A stretch of 64,000 nt of DNA from Siphonodentalium dalli (taxonomy: Eukaryota > Mollusca > Scaphopoda > Gadilida > Siphonodentaliidae). A program made the translations under genes and the position numbers. The DNA is taken from NCBI GenBank assembly GCA_032622095.1, contig CP136064.1:277473614-277537613 (forward strand), written 5' to 3'. The notes below the pieces were generated by a model, which did not search any database, was not told the DNA's origin, and saw nothing but the letters and a program-made list of their open reading frames with translations. Positions 1 to 10,619 of this stretch are shown piece after piece; positions within the stretch are counted from its first letter, which is position 1; each line of letters begins with the position of its first letter.

Positions 1-199
1 CATTGTTTTTATCCTGATGGAAGATAGTACCACTTATTCTTGATAATTGAGGCAGATAACTAAAACAGATACATACTCATTATATATCGTTGGAAAGAGG
101 AAACACGAAAGATTCTCACAGTGTCATTATTATGACTGGCATTTATTATTCGCGCTGTTTCGAATCGATTTGTAATCACCGAACTCAAATGAAAGTCCC

Positions 200-410
200 G
201 TAACACAGCGTAAAAACAGATTGGACCTCGGCACGTGAAAAGTTGACCTCGGATCTGAAAATTAATATGCCTATGCCACTTCCCGACCGATAGTACCCTC
301 ACATACGAAGTTTCATCGAAATCGGGTCGGCCGTTTTCGAGTTCATCGCGAACACACACACAGACACACCACACACACACACACACATATCTTCCAAAAT
401 ATATAATAGA
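200..410 (-). mobile_element. Helitron-like element fragment, 5' end at 410
   Basis: Positions 331-350 (CCGTTTTCGAGTTCATCGCG), the CA-rich run at 353-387 and the end AAAATATATAATAGA (396-410) match the terminus of the complete Helitron-like element that ends at 50376. Read on the minus strand the element begins TCTATTATATATTTTGG. The copy fades out to the left and its 3' hairpin end is missing, so this is a 5' fragment. Reading frames crossing it are not genes. Confidence 0.55.
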
Positions 411-1747
411 TATATATATATATTTTTGGTTTTTTTTTGGTTTTTTTTTAGCAGAACTGTTTTTTTGTCGTGTGAATGACAAAAGCAACATATATAAAAC
501 AACATACATATTGTTCAAACACGTTTGCAATAACCTAACAGACAAACACTCAATACTGATTCATCTTTTCGGGCATAATGTTGTTTTATGGTGACCCCTT
601 CAAATGAATGATAGGCCATTCCCTTGTATACCTTAATAAATAAATGGGATAAAACCATTTAAATAAACCCTTGGATGGTTAATAGAGGTTACAAACTCAA
701 GTCAGCATAAAAAAAATCTGGCTGCTGATTGGTTGTTTATCATTGAGGGAAATATCCCTAATCGGGAACAGAAAGCCTACGTAAATATGGCGATCGTGTA
801 TGTTTAGATGTCCAGGAAGAGTCTGGTGGTGTCCAGAAGTTACGGAAGGGGTCTGGGTATTTTTATGCTGCTAATTTTTGTGCAGTAAATGTGGTAGTTG
901 TAGAGACATTACCTCCCTCGAGATGTCGCTCGTAAGCTGACTTCCGGTATTAAAAAAAAGGCGTCCCGACCATGGAACCGGAGCGGGGTGTTGCAATCTA
1001 TGGAATCACATGACACTCGATCTGTATAGATATTTCTGGATTTCGCGCTAAAACGAAATCCGAATAAATAAGCTATCATTTAGTGCTCAAATAAATAACC
1101 GGGATCAATTAGAACATGATAAAAGAATTATTCGAAAATTACGCGGACACAGTAATTGGGGTTCAATGCAGTGAACGTGGATAACAAGTAATGTTTGAGA
1201 CAGAAAAAAAAATGATTTACCTGCTGCGCTCTCATCGGCCAACCGCTAGTATGCCCGGTAAAAGTTAATGGCGAACCAAATTTTATAGTAGCTATAAATA
1301 GACAAGGGTCCGTTTCACTGAATAGTTCGTTTTGAATAGTTCTCACTTCCGCTTTAGATCCAGATCTGAAGCACGTTTTCGCGAACAGAACGCTTTTAAT
1401 AAAGCAAAAGCTAGACGCAGAATATATTTCACTTGTTTATTTTGTGGTAGGTGAAGCTAAACATTGAATACGTATATTCGGAGTGCCATGACCTTGTTCC
1501 CATTGTCTTCGACACAACTTATAAATCATTGTCATTGCCGTCATCAGTTTTACTAGTTACCTGAGGCTGAGTACCTGGTCAAAAACAGGTGTTAGATGAA
1601 AGTTTATTGTGATAGCATTCATATGCATGTTATGCAGTGCAGTGTTACAGACAAAAGTATAACTTAGATATATCCCCCAAATATTTTATCCGGGGGACTA
1701 TTAAAATAGCCGGTGTCGTCCGTCCGTCCGTGTGTGCGTGCGTCCAG
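411..1747. other. No recognisable gene
   Basis: I see only a short TA run and T-rich tract (411-450) and AT-rich sequence. Two short minus-strand reading frames (near 1128-1346 and 1664-1861) match no family I know and have no splice context I could judge. Confidence 0.4.
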
Positions 1748-2013
1748 AAATGGTTTCCGGATGATAACTTCAGTTTCGGTTGTTAGATCAAAAGCAAATT
1801 TCATAGATGAGTTTATCAGACCAAAATACAGGTCAAGTTCGAATATGGGTTTTCTCCGCAAATTTTTGCAAGAGTTGTGACCCTTTTTCGACTTGGAATC
1901 GTGTCAATTTCTGGTTTCCGGATGATAACTTTAGTTTGTGTTATCATATTTTAATTAAATTTGGTATATGAGTTTATCAGCTCGAAATACAGATCAAGTT
2001 CGAATATGGGTAA
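1748..2013. repeat. Dimer of a roughly 160-bp repeat
   Basis: Two degenerate copies, near 1748-1855 and 1908-2013, share GGTTTCCGGATGATAACTT, GAGTTTATCAG and CAAGTTCGAATATGGG in the same order. A GTCC/GTGC-rich run precedes the first. A short repeated element; class not recognised. Confidence 0.6.
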
Positions 2014-3170
2014 GATCCACCCACTCATTTTTGTCTGGTTGCTTCGGATTGAGGGTCCTTGTTATTTTTTAAAGAAAATCTGATGCCCCCAATGAAGCTG
2101 CATTTCATATATATATACATTAATCGCAAAATGTTGCAAGTTTCTTTCGATTTTTCATGTTGTCCGCCACTTTCCCCTGATGGCACAGTCATTACTGACA
2201 ATTAATTCCATAAATTTCATCATATTTCAGCAGCACATAAGGCAAGGACACACTATTACCTAACTGAGTGAATCCTGGTGTGTTCTATGTCATGGGTTCG
2301 ACTTTGGAGCATTTCTCGAAATATGAATTTGTCATGTCTTACAACTGAAATTTTTTCAAAGTCAATTTTTCTAACTTAGACCAATTCTAAGTAATGAAAC
2401 TCAATCAAATGGGTATGTTTATGTTCTAAATTACTACAATACCCAAAATATTTCAACAAAATCTCAAATACAAAAAAGTTTGTAATGTTGCTAGTAGTTG
2501 TGGAAATGCACGATTATCGTTTGAAAAAAATACCGAAAAGGGCGCGTTTGTTGTCACATACTGGTGCAACTGATGACGTTCTAAGGGAAAACTGACCGCT
2601 TGAAGTTCAAATAGGCTTAACCCATGGCCGGCTGGACTTTTAGTTAACGCTGTCGCCTATGGAAAATAATTAGTTGTTTGTAACCTACAGTGGCATCGAA
2701 CAGAGCTGCAGCCGACAGTATCCGGAGATGTGATCTCGAAGTTAACGAGTGACTTCGAGATAGGCTACAGCTTCGGTCACAGCCCGTCTGATATCGGAAA
2801 TCAGTCTGCGCATGTCCATAGCCGAGGAATCTCGAACGACGATGACCGCGGCTGCAGCCGCAACGAATATTTCACTTTCAGTACCCAATACAAACAACAT
2901 TAATTCCCTGTAATTTAATCATCGAATTTGAGGGTCTGGTTTCATAAACTACATAGGGTTATCTGTTGATCAGATCCAATGCTGTATATTTTATGCTTTA
3001 AGAGCATCAACAAACATTATTTTATATAAGCCTAGGCATATAAACAAAAACATCGAATTAACTACAAACTCAACCTTTCCATAAATAGTTTCATAAAATT
3101 AGATAGATAAGTGTTTTCATAAAACAACGCATTGAACCCAAAGATAAAACATATACATGTATCAACAACA
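2014..3170. other. No gene; one palindromic patch
   Basis: Mostly AT-rich unique-looking sequence. Positions 2705-2875 hold CTGCAGCCGACAG, CGGAGATGTGATCTCGAAG and other blocks that resemble the arms of the inverted-repeat element at 3171-4088, suggesting an older relative of it. Confidence 0.35.
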
Positions 3171-4088
3171 CATTCACTTTTTTCAGTCATTCAATCTTTG
3201 TTGCCTTTTTCATTTATTCAGTGTCCGCCATTTTGGATTTGATCGGTAGTACGGGAACTCGCAACCAGGATTTGGTGGAAACGTGACGTCACATATCCTG
3301 GTCATCGGTAACTTCGAGGTCCCATCTCCGGCTGCAACTAGCTGCAGCCGATCTCGAAGTCACTCAACTATAATCAGGAAATGTGACGTCACTTCTCTAT
3401 CGTATCTTGCATGCCATGGGTAACTTCATCCGGAGATGGGACCTCGAAGTTACCGAAGGCCAGGATCGATCGATATGTGACGTCACGTTTCCGTCAAATC
3501 CTGGATATGAGCTATCGTACTACCAATCATTTCCAAAAGGGCGGACAATGAATTAAAAGGGCGGACAATGAATTAAAAGGGCGGACAATGAATTAAAAGA
3601 GCGGACAATGAATTAAAAGGGCGGACAATGAATTAAAAGGGCGGACAATGAATTAAAAGGGCGGACAATGAATTATAAGAGCGGACAATGAATTAAAAGG
3701 GCGAACAGTGAATTAAAAGGGCGGACAATGAATTAAAAGGGCGGACAATGAATTAAAAGGGCGGACAGTGAATTAAAAGGGCGGACAATTAATTAAAAGG
3801 GCGGACAATGAATTAAAAGAGCGGACAATGAATTAAAAGGGCGGACAATGAATTAAAAGGGCGGACAATGAATTAAAAGGGCGGACAATGAATTAAAACG
3901 GCGGACAATGAATTAAAAGGGCGGACAATAAATTAAAAGGGCGGACAGTGAATTAAAAAGGGCGGACAGTGAATTAAAAGGGCGGACAACGAATTAAAAG
4001 GGCGGACAATGAATTAAAAGGGCGGACAATGAATAAAAAGGGCGGACAATGAATTAAAATGGCGGACAATGAATGAAAAAAGTGAATG
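3171..4088. mobile_element. Inverted-repeat (MITE-like) element with one arm expanded
   Basis: The ends are inverted copies: CATTCACTTTTTTCA at 3171-3185 and its reverse complement at 4074-4088. Inside, 3222-3345 pairs with about 3415-3550: both arms carry GGAAACGTGACGTCACATAT and GGTAACTTCGAGGTCCCATC in opposite orientation. The left arm has one GTGTCCGCCATTTT block just inside the end. The right arm has the same block multiplied into the 20-bp array. Superfamily not determinable; no TSD seen. Confidence 0.7.
3538..4073. repeat. 20-bp minisatellite, about 27 units
   Basis: The unit GCGGACAATGAATTAAAAGG repeats with exact 20-bp spacing from 3541 to 3941, then continues one base out of register to about 4073; I count 27 units. 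Most differ by a single base (GACAGTG, AAAAGA). There are no spacers, so it is not CRISPR. It lies inside the right arm of the inverted-repeat element. Confidence 0.95.
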
Positions 4089-4435
4089 CGTGATTGACAG
4101 ATGCTTTGTGTGATTCGATGGTTGTTTTCAAAACAATCAACTAATTACTTGAAACTGTTTTCTACTAATAAGTTTATTGTTAACCTCCTCAATTCAGGAG
4201 AGCATATATGCAAATATCAAATATATACAAGTTATATAAATATGCATGCAAATGTTATACTAGTCACAATATTAATCTTACAGTGTTTACGCCATGTCAC
4301 ACGCATGCGGCCAGGTTCTGACATTTTCAAGTGTCAAGTGTTAGTGAGGTCGGGATAATCTAATATAGAATTTAGAAATGTGAATGTATACATAGAAGTG
4401 CCAGAATGCCAGTTGTCATTTAAAAAAAAAAACCT

Positions 4436-4830
4436 GATTAGCAATATCACATGCGTGTGATTGAGCGAAATATAATATCCAAATAAAATATTTATTGCAC
4501 ATCAAAGTTGAGTATTGGAACTTTAGAATGTGCGTCGTCATATTAACTTCTCGAGTGAAATTAGACAAAGGTTTCAGACAACGATTTCAGAAAGTAGCAC
4601 AAATCTTATGAACATGACCTATTTAAGAAACTGGAAATAAATTAGCAAAATCACATGCGTGTGATCGAGCGAAATAAAACTTCCAAATAAAATATTTACT
4701 GGACATCAAAGTTGAGTATAAGAAATTGAGAATGTGTTTCGTCATATTACCTTATCGAGTGAAATTAGACAAAGGTTTCAGACATCGAATTCACAAAGTA
4801 GCATGAAAATGGCCTACTTAAGACATATAT
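4436..4830. repeat. Diverged tandem dimer, about 205-bp period
   Basis: Copies near 4436-4630 and 4641-4830 share AATCACATGCGTGTGAT-type blocks, CCAAATAAAATATTTA, CATCAAAGTTGAGTAT, CGAGTGAAATTAGACAAAGG and a final GACCTATTTAAGA / GGCCTACTTAAGA. The palindromic ATCACATGCGTGTGAT opens each copy. No coding potential recognised. Confidence 0.75.
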
Positions 4831-5321
4831 CAGGTATAATGTGAATGTGCGTGTATGATCGATACTATGTAACACGCAAATGGCCCAGCTGAATGAAAGT
4901 TTTGATGTGAAAGTAGGTGTGTTGCCGATTGCTAGCGATCGTGCATTAACTGACTTTGTACTATCGACCATAATGTACGTGTATATATATATAGAGGTTT
5001 CTTGTGTGAATAATTATAGCAAAAACAAATTATTTATATATTGCTTCGGATTGTCCATCAGCCGAGACCATCGGGTGTAGACCGTAGAACGTTGACAGCC
5101 TTGCTCGCATGTAGAAGGAACGTTGCGGTCGAGTCGACGATGAAATCCAGAGGAATATCCGATATATTTATTATGTTGCATCTTGACCCTAAAAGCATGG
5201 CACACAAGTCGTCAACGGTGAGCGAAGCCATGAACATGTATATTGGAATTCGGTTATGTTCATTATGAATTCCCAGTATATGTTTCGCGCACGAATCAAT
5301 ATGCCCGATTGACACGAGAAC

Positions 5322-5612
5322 ATGATATGCGTGATCTCACTGTTAAAGCGAACAGAGAAAGGTCGATGGAACGACACAAACTTACTAAATAGACTATGTC
5401 CATTATGTAATAAACGACAGCTCGGAGACGAACTGCATTATCTACTAGAATGTATATGTTTTAGCGAAGAAAGAAATCGTATCTTGCCTAGCAAATTTAC
5501 CAGCATAGATCATGCAACTATTGACATTTTAGACGAGCTGCTGAATTTGGAAGATATGGCTAGTCTACGTAGATTATGCTCATTCATCCGACTGGTATAC
5601 AGCTTAAGTTAA
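5322..5612 (+). pseudogene. LINE ORF2 C-terminal fragment (zinc knuckle)
   Basis: The frame encodes NRLCPLCNKRQLGDELHYLL followed by EC: a C-x2-C...H-x4-C knuckle typical of the C-terminus of CR1/Jockey-like LINE ORF2 proteins, then the usual helical tail ending at TAA. The reverse-transcriptase part is absent upstream, so it is a 5'-truncated insertion. A GTTGTTGATGTT-rich stretch and a GAT microsatellite follow, as in a LINE 3' UTR. The ATG used here is only the first in the open frame and need not be a real start. Confidence 0.75.
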
Positions 5613-5683
5613 ACACATATGAATAACTCGTAGTGTTGTTGTTGTTGATGTTGTTGTAATAATAGTCTCAGAGATTTGCTGCG

Positions 5684-5782
5684 ATATGATGATGATGAAT
5701 ATGATGATAATGATAACGATGATGGTGCTGAATATGATGATGATGATGATGGTGATGATGATGGTGATGACGATGATAATGC
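5684..5782. repeat. GAT/GATGAT microsatellite
   Basis: Imperfect (GAT)n with AAT and GGT interruptions, just 3' of the LINE fragment. Confidence 0.9.
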
Positions 5783-6147
5783 TATTAATACATTAGGAAG
5801 GCGTTGATTATATTTACACCAAGAAGTTCTTGTATATATTATACATATGCTGTTATATTCTCATTCTTGTGTATATATTTTCTCTTTGTACTTCTCAATA
5901 TCTATATTTGATCAGAGAAATAAAACATTATACAGCAAAGGTTGCAGAGGGTGTTGCTGTTGAAGGCTGTCCTATTCAGCAACCGGCACAAGTTTCTACT
6001 TAAGAGGCGGTAAAGTGACAACTTTTAAATGCATGTGGAATTCAGTGTTAATTTTCAAGACAAGATTGTTCAATATTTCCAAACCGTAGAATAATATATT
6101 CATGTCTTGTTGGAATGTTTGAGCAAAGGTCAAGATGCATAATCCGA
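5783..6147. other. No recognisable gene
   Basis: AT-rich. It probably includes the 3' tail of the LINE fragment (AATAAAACATTATACAGC near 5919). Nothing else recognised. Confidence 0.4.
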
Positions 6148-6521
6148 TTAACCCTTTACCCAACAAAACGGCCAAAAACGCCCAAATAAAGCTTCAACAG
6201 CCTAAAATATCTTCGGTCTGTCTCAAAAATACCATACAAATATGGATATCATTGGAACCGGTTCATTGACCACATTGTGATGGTTACAGTTATGCCCTGT
6301 GCCAATGCATTCTCTTATATATGCGAGGCGACCTATGCGAGTCGACCATAGGTCGCCTCGCATATATAAGAGAATGCATTGGCCTACATTCTTTGACAAT
6401 TTTATCATTTTTAATGTGTTAAGCCAATGCATTCTCTTATATATGCGAGGCGACCTATGGTCGACTCGCATATATAAGATAATGCATTGGCACAGGGCCG
6501 TTCTGTTGGGTAAAGGATTAA
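6148..6521. mobile_element. TTAA (piggyBac-like) non-autonomous element, copy 1
   Basis: TTAA at 6148-6151 and 6518-6521 flank an element starting CCCTTTACCCAACA and ending TGTTGGGTAAAGGA, near-perfect terminal inverted repeats. TTAA target sites and CCCTTT ends are characteristic of the piggyBac superfamily. Two strong internal palindromes (6301-6383 and 6423-6491) are built on CCAATGCATTCTCTTATATA and its complement. No transposase is encoded. Further copies are at 17651, 40183 and 43856. Confidence 0.85.
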
Positions 6522-6956
6522 GTGCCCCTCAATTACTACTTAATTGGATTCGTGAGTAAAACATATTTGATTCGAGTCCAGGAACCCACCTATCAAAGCT
6601 CAGAGTTATTAGATATCGATTTTTGAAATCTATTATTTTTCATCATCGAGACTTATGACACAGAAAAAATTCGACGAGCCGACGGTTTCGGACCAAATTT
6701 CGGTTGAAGATGGATAACTCTAAAATCAAGAGGCTTTGAGTTGATAATAAGGCCAAATTTCTTCGAACAACATGTTGATAAATAACATGTTTCGGGAAAT
6801 TTCTGGCTAACTATAGTTGACAGTGGTTAGCATTATTTTTTGGCAATTAATCGATTCTGATAACTGTAGCGGCATTTCTAAAACTGTTGTTGTTGTTGTT
6901 GTTGTTGTTGGAATCTGATTATATGGGGACCATCGAATCGGATCGAGTACCTTTAA
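6522..6956. mobile_element. TTAA MITE of the GGTACTCAATCC family, long-loop form
   Basis: The right end reads GGATCGAGTACC then TTAA at 6953-6956. The inner part has ATCAAAGCTCAGAGTTATTA and ATGGATAACTCTAAAATCAA, the subterminal blocks of this family. The left terminus is worn away against the TTAA element that ends at 6521. A (GTT)n run lies at 6887-6910. Block B has the same copy at 44035-44490, and an inverted relative lies at 20575-21000. Confidence 0.65.
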
Positions 6957-7544
6957 TGTGGCAATGTGCACGCAGCCCAACATGCGCGCTTACCAACCAG
7001 TCTCGACCTATCATGTCGCCAACATTGTTCATGGAGTAAATGAGTGTAATTTGCACTCACCCATGGCTTAAATTTATTCAATTGTCGCATACATTCTGTT
7101 GAGTATAATATGAGATGACCAGTGCCATAAATGGCCGGACTTAGTTTACAGTATACGGCAGAATAGCACATACTATAATTTAGGCGATGTGTGTGTGGAC
7201 GTGGTGACAGTGAGATTTGGTAACATTTTTCAACAGTTGCAAATGTCATGCCTGACACAACATTAGTTGAAAATTTTCTTATTTATTTAATTTTCCAACA
7301 AGTAATAATTGGGAATTTTTTTGTACCATATCTTTCAACTTTTGCTCAAAATTTTGGAATTGAATTGAAATGGTCATAAGCTGGAATTTTTCAACTGACC
7401 TTCGATGGGTGTCAGGTTGGAAATTTCTAACAGTTAGAAACGTTGTAGTACCAGGTTATTAGTTGGAAAATTCTAACCCATTCAACTGGGTGCCAATAGT
7501 ATTTAGCCACGTCCCTGGAATCCTGGATGTGTGTTTACTTACAG
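6957..7544. other. Intron-like sequence upstream of the exon
   Basis: Conserved with 44491-45092. A minus-strand frame (6953-7258) is open in both paralogues, but it matches no family and the blocks are too similar for this to mean much. A plus-strand frame in B ending in TVHGVNECNLHSPMA is shifted in A by a 2-bp indel. I do not call a gene here. Confidence 0.4.
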
Positions 7545-7763
7545 TTGCGACGCCTGCCGGTTGGATGTTTTCTTCAATGACTCAAGCAGCGACCGTTAGA
7601 GTTACTAGTGTGCAAACAGAAGAAACGAGCTCGCCAGTCATCGTATCGACCATGGTTATCACGAGCACCGAAATCAAGACGATTCTAGTGACGTCATCAC
7701 TGCCTGGACAAACTGATTCAATCTGTAGACAGTCACTGGAGTCGAGTCAGGTCATACAGACAG
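7545..7763 (+). CDS. Internal exon of a candidate membrane-protein gene (block A)
   Basis: The 219-bp stretch starts after a good acceptor (GTTTACTTACAG, 7533-7544) and ends at a good donor (CAG|GTATGTGG, 7761-7770). It is open in one frame: 2 bases, 72 codons, 1 base. The product is rich in Ser/Thr/Val (SSPVIVSTMVITSTEI), as in a mucin-like or stalk segment outside the cell, with one cysteine near the end. Exit phase (ACA G|) fits the exon at 9968 (|TT CTT), giving a Val codon across the junction. In block B the same exon has a 10-bp deletion and a lost donor. Gene identity unknown; upstream exons were not found. An unspliced reading from the ATG at 7463 is also open, but the splice sites argue against it. 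Confidence 0.6.
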
Positions 7764-7801
7764 GTATGTGGTTAACATTAATTTTGAATTACTTATCTCC
7801 T

Positions 7802-8367
7802 CCATGACCAGGGGGGGGGTCGGAAAAAAAATTCAGGCACGTATGGCATTTTTTCCCTTTCGATCATTTTTTGTACCCACCCACCCCCACCGCCAAATTT
7901 TTTTCCGTTTGCGGCAGTTTTTTCCAACCATTTTTTGACACCCTCCCCATCTTTTAACACTAAAACAGAGATTTGCGGGGGGAAATTCACTGTAAACAGC
8001 TGTATATGAATTTCTGTGCATACTATTTATCATGGATGTTAACATGGACATGTAAATAGGAATGAGTCATTTTGAGGTCATTCGGCCAAAAAAACATGGC
8101 TGCCAGCGGCCATCTTGGATTTCAAAATTTGCAACAAAATACAACACGATAACTGCCTGCAGTCAGTTTACCAGTTAGAATTACATTATGTCTCTCATTC
8201 AAAGTGGTTTTGAAGCCCAACTCATTGCCAAAACGTTAAAAAAACAAGCAGGAATTTTTGTTTTTTAGTTGCGGAAAAAATTGCTTGTTGGTGGTTTTGA
8301 CCACCCACCCACCCTGGCATACGTGCCGGAAATTTGTTTTCACCCCCCCCCCCCTCCCCGCCATGAC
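7802..8367. mobile_element. G-rich TIR element with CCATGAC target-site duplication
   Basis: CCATGAC at 7802-7808 and 8361-8367 flanks a 552-bp element. Its left end has GGTCGGAAAAAAAATTCAGG then CACGTATG; its right end has CATACGTGCCGGAAATTTG and a C-run, an inverted match. No transposase. A seven-base TSD with G-run ends does not name a superfamily securely. The B copy is at 45339-45900. Confidence 0.7.
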
Positions 8368-8397
8368 TGGAGCTTTCTTAAATTTTGCGAAACCCTG

Positions 8398-8516
8398 TGC
8401 CAATGCATTCTCTTATGTAATGCGAAGCTCCCTATATGGGAGACTCTCATACATAACAGAATGCATTGGCACATGATATTTAATGCTGCACCAGCGCGGC
8501 TCCCGTCATGAAAGGG
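8398..8516. mobile_element. Hairpin plus TTAA terminus of a related TTAA family
   Basis: 8398-8473 is a palindrome beginning GTGCCAATGCATTCTCTTAT and ending in its complement. It is followed by GCTGCACCAGCGCGGCTCCC and CATGAAAGGGTTAA: a CCCTTTCATG-type right end at TTAA (8513-8516). The same terminus recurs at 8874-8888. Only right halves are recognised here. Confidence 0.55.
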
Positions 8517-8778
8517 TTAAAGATGGTCTATCTCTTCCAATAACAAGTTTCATAGTGTTCATTGCGTATAAAATAATAGATATGAAGCGAAGACCTCTGA
8601 CCTGAAACGCTTCTATCAATTCGTTTTATTTGCGTCTCAATAGAAACTCTTGGGACAGAGCGGGACATATGTTACAGAAGTTTATAGAATCGTTTTTATT
8701 TCTAATGGTTATCTGCATCCCAGTAATAACCCTTGTGACAGAGCGGGACAGGTGTTACAAAAGCCTACATAATCGTTT

Positions 8779-8888
8779 TTATTTATATATGCGAGGCAAC
8801 CTATGGTCGACTCGCATATATCAGAGAATGCATTGGCACAGGGTCAGTAATGTTGCACCAGCGCAGCTCCCGCCATGAAAGGGTTAAC
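8779..8888. mobile_element. Half copy of the TTAA hairpin element
   Basis: TATATATGCGAGGCAACC, the palindrome's right half, GCATTGGCAC and GAAAGGGTTAA are present; the left part is missing. The same half copy occurs twice in block B, ending near 48556 and 49336. Confidence 0.6.
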
Positions 8889-9182
8889 ATCATATAGAGC
8901 TTTAGCGGTAGGTCTTGGAGACGACGTTTTCATACCACTCAACAAAATGGCAGCCAATTAGAACCCCTGTGTTGCATTTGACTGATGTTAGCCATTGCTG
9001 TTTTCCATTTGAGTTTAAACAGTTGTCTTGAGAGAAAAACCGGAGAACCAAAGCACCACATTGCGCGATATAGTTCTTTGGTTCTAGTGGGACTTTCCAA
9101 AACTTAATGAACGAAATGACACAAACTGTGTCATATATTGTGTGTGCTTGATCAGGGCTCCGTTCACTTGGTAAATATATAT
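8889..9182. other. Intron-like sequence, no gene
   Basis: Present in block B (48557-48855 and 49337-49635). The right end, TATATATATATATGC, is the unoccupied insertion site of the Helitron-like element of block B. Confidence 0.5.
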
Positions 9183-9640
9183 ATATGCTTTATTTCCTCC
9201 ATTCATGGAGATATTTAGAGAAGCATACGATTAATATAAATTATAAGAACATAAACAGGGAACAAACAAAACTCAACAGTCATTAATTAAACGATGAACA
9301 TGAGAATTACATACATGAATTACATTTACAACAATCATACACATAGAAGCATTCATACTAACAGACACACATATAGAACATTGTAGAATTACATGCACGA
9401 CTTCCATTTTCAACAACCAAACTCCCAGAAGCATTCATACTAGCAGACACACACAAAACATTGGCGATTACATGACTTCCCTTTACAACAACCATACACA
9501 CAGAAGTATTCATACTAACAGACAAACATTCGTTATATTTAAAGACAGAGATAGACGACCAGAATGGCAATGTAACGTTATCGTGTAATGGATTGAACAC
9601 TATGGTCGAATATCTAACTGGCTCACCACGACAGGCTAAA
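9183..9640 (-). mobile_element. LINE 3' end fragment on the minus strand
   Basis: On the minus strand it ends CCATGAATGGAGGAAATAAAGC, close to the 3' terminus of the full LINE (GTGAATGGAGGAAATAAAGA, near 60752-60771). Upstream are tandem-like CATTCATACTAACAGACACA blocks. No ORF2 is recognised in it. Block B copy at 50377-50830. The left boundary is clear; the right one is estimated. Confidence 0.6.
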
Positions 9641-9967
9641 TGTCATGTGTTATTATAAGGTTATATGAGTTATGTATAGTATTATGCCATTACTAACTTA
9701 TAGTATTAATTATTAAATACAATTCAAACAGAGCGGCAATGATATTCTTCCCATAGTTTACATGTGCACTTTATTATGAAATGTGCAAAGTCGTTGATAT
9801 CTTCGCATAAGAGGCAATTTCTTCAAATTTTGCCGTCAAGAAGCAATACTCCTTTTCACCGCAATACTCGTCATCTTCGTGAATACTCTGATCCTCTTCG
9901 GCAATACTCTGTTCCTCTGTTACGTTCATCAATATGTTGCTCCTTATAGTGGTCGTAACACCGACAG

Positions 9968-10227
9968 TTCTTGAACCAATCAAAGTCATTTCTCACAAGA
10001 ACCTCCAGCTGAAGATGTCTAAACTGGTTGCGGAACTCGCGGTGGAGAAATCTTCGACGTCATCAGCTGTGAGGAAACTAACCAGCGCTAATGACCAGCG
10101 ACCTTCTGCGCAGACAGTAGGTGCTTTCGGGATTATCTTAGTGGCTACACCGCTGTTCTTTGTGTCTGATTTGTTTGTCATCACAAATCACATTAGAAGA
10201 TGCATCACACGCCAGTCAATTTGGTAA
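9968..10227 (+). CDS. Terminal exon with a transmembrane segment (block A)
   Basis: The exon opens after ACACCGACAG (acceptor) in the phase left by exon 7545-7763 and runs 86 codons to TAA at 10225-10227. It encodes a lysine-rich linker, SSAVRKLTSANDQRPSAQTV, a hydrophobic helix (GAFGIILVATPLFFV onward) and a short basic tail (NHIRRCITRQSIW). The pattern basic linker, then DDRPS-like motif, then single helix recalls terminal exons of mollusc type-I membrane proteins; that is recall, not a search. The protein would be anchored once with a short cytosolic tail. The stop codon lies inside the target-site duplication of the following element, so the insertion kept the frame and replaced the 3' UTR. 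Block B copy at 51194-51459 is also open. Confidence 0.6.
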
Positions 10228-10264
10228 ACTTTGGACTGAATGCTTTATAGTTACACTAGCTGAA
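10218..10264. repeat. Target-site duplication, left copy (47 bp)
   Basis: Identical to 12500-12546 except one base (G/A at the fifth base from the right end). It contains the host stop codon. It flanks the RT-less LINE derivative 10265-12499. Confidence 0.85.
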
Positions 10265-10619
10265 CTAGATACAAAGGCGGTGTTTGTTTATGTTGGCACA
10301 AACGGTATGCTACAATATATAGACAGCAATGTCGATCGTATATGTGGCATTCAAATGCAAATTTCTCGGCGCAACTTCTTATACGTTTTTCAAGTGTATC
10401 TCCCATCCACAAATTATTCTGTTGAATTTTACAGAGAGATATACAGAAAATATCAGACCTGATAACCTTAAATTCTCGACTTGGCAACGTTATTGTTGTT
10501 CTATGTGACTTCAGGAAACCAACGGAAGACTGAAATCGCAGTTTTCAATTAATGCTCAAAGCACAATCTTATGTTTCTGCAAATATCTCCGAAATGTGTG
10601 ATGTTAACAATTCACATAC

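Noticed and set aside
2270-2310. tRNA-like B-box (GGGTTCGACTT)
   Set aside because: No matching A-box or cloverleaf found around it.
3541-4073. CRISPR-like regular array
   Set aside because: Units are directly adjacent 20-bp repeats with no spacers, within a transposon arm of a eukaryotic genome.
6953-7258. Minus-strand 101-codon frame conserved at 44320-44766
   Set aside because: The blocks are recent duplicates, so conservation is uninformative; no motif or splice evidence.
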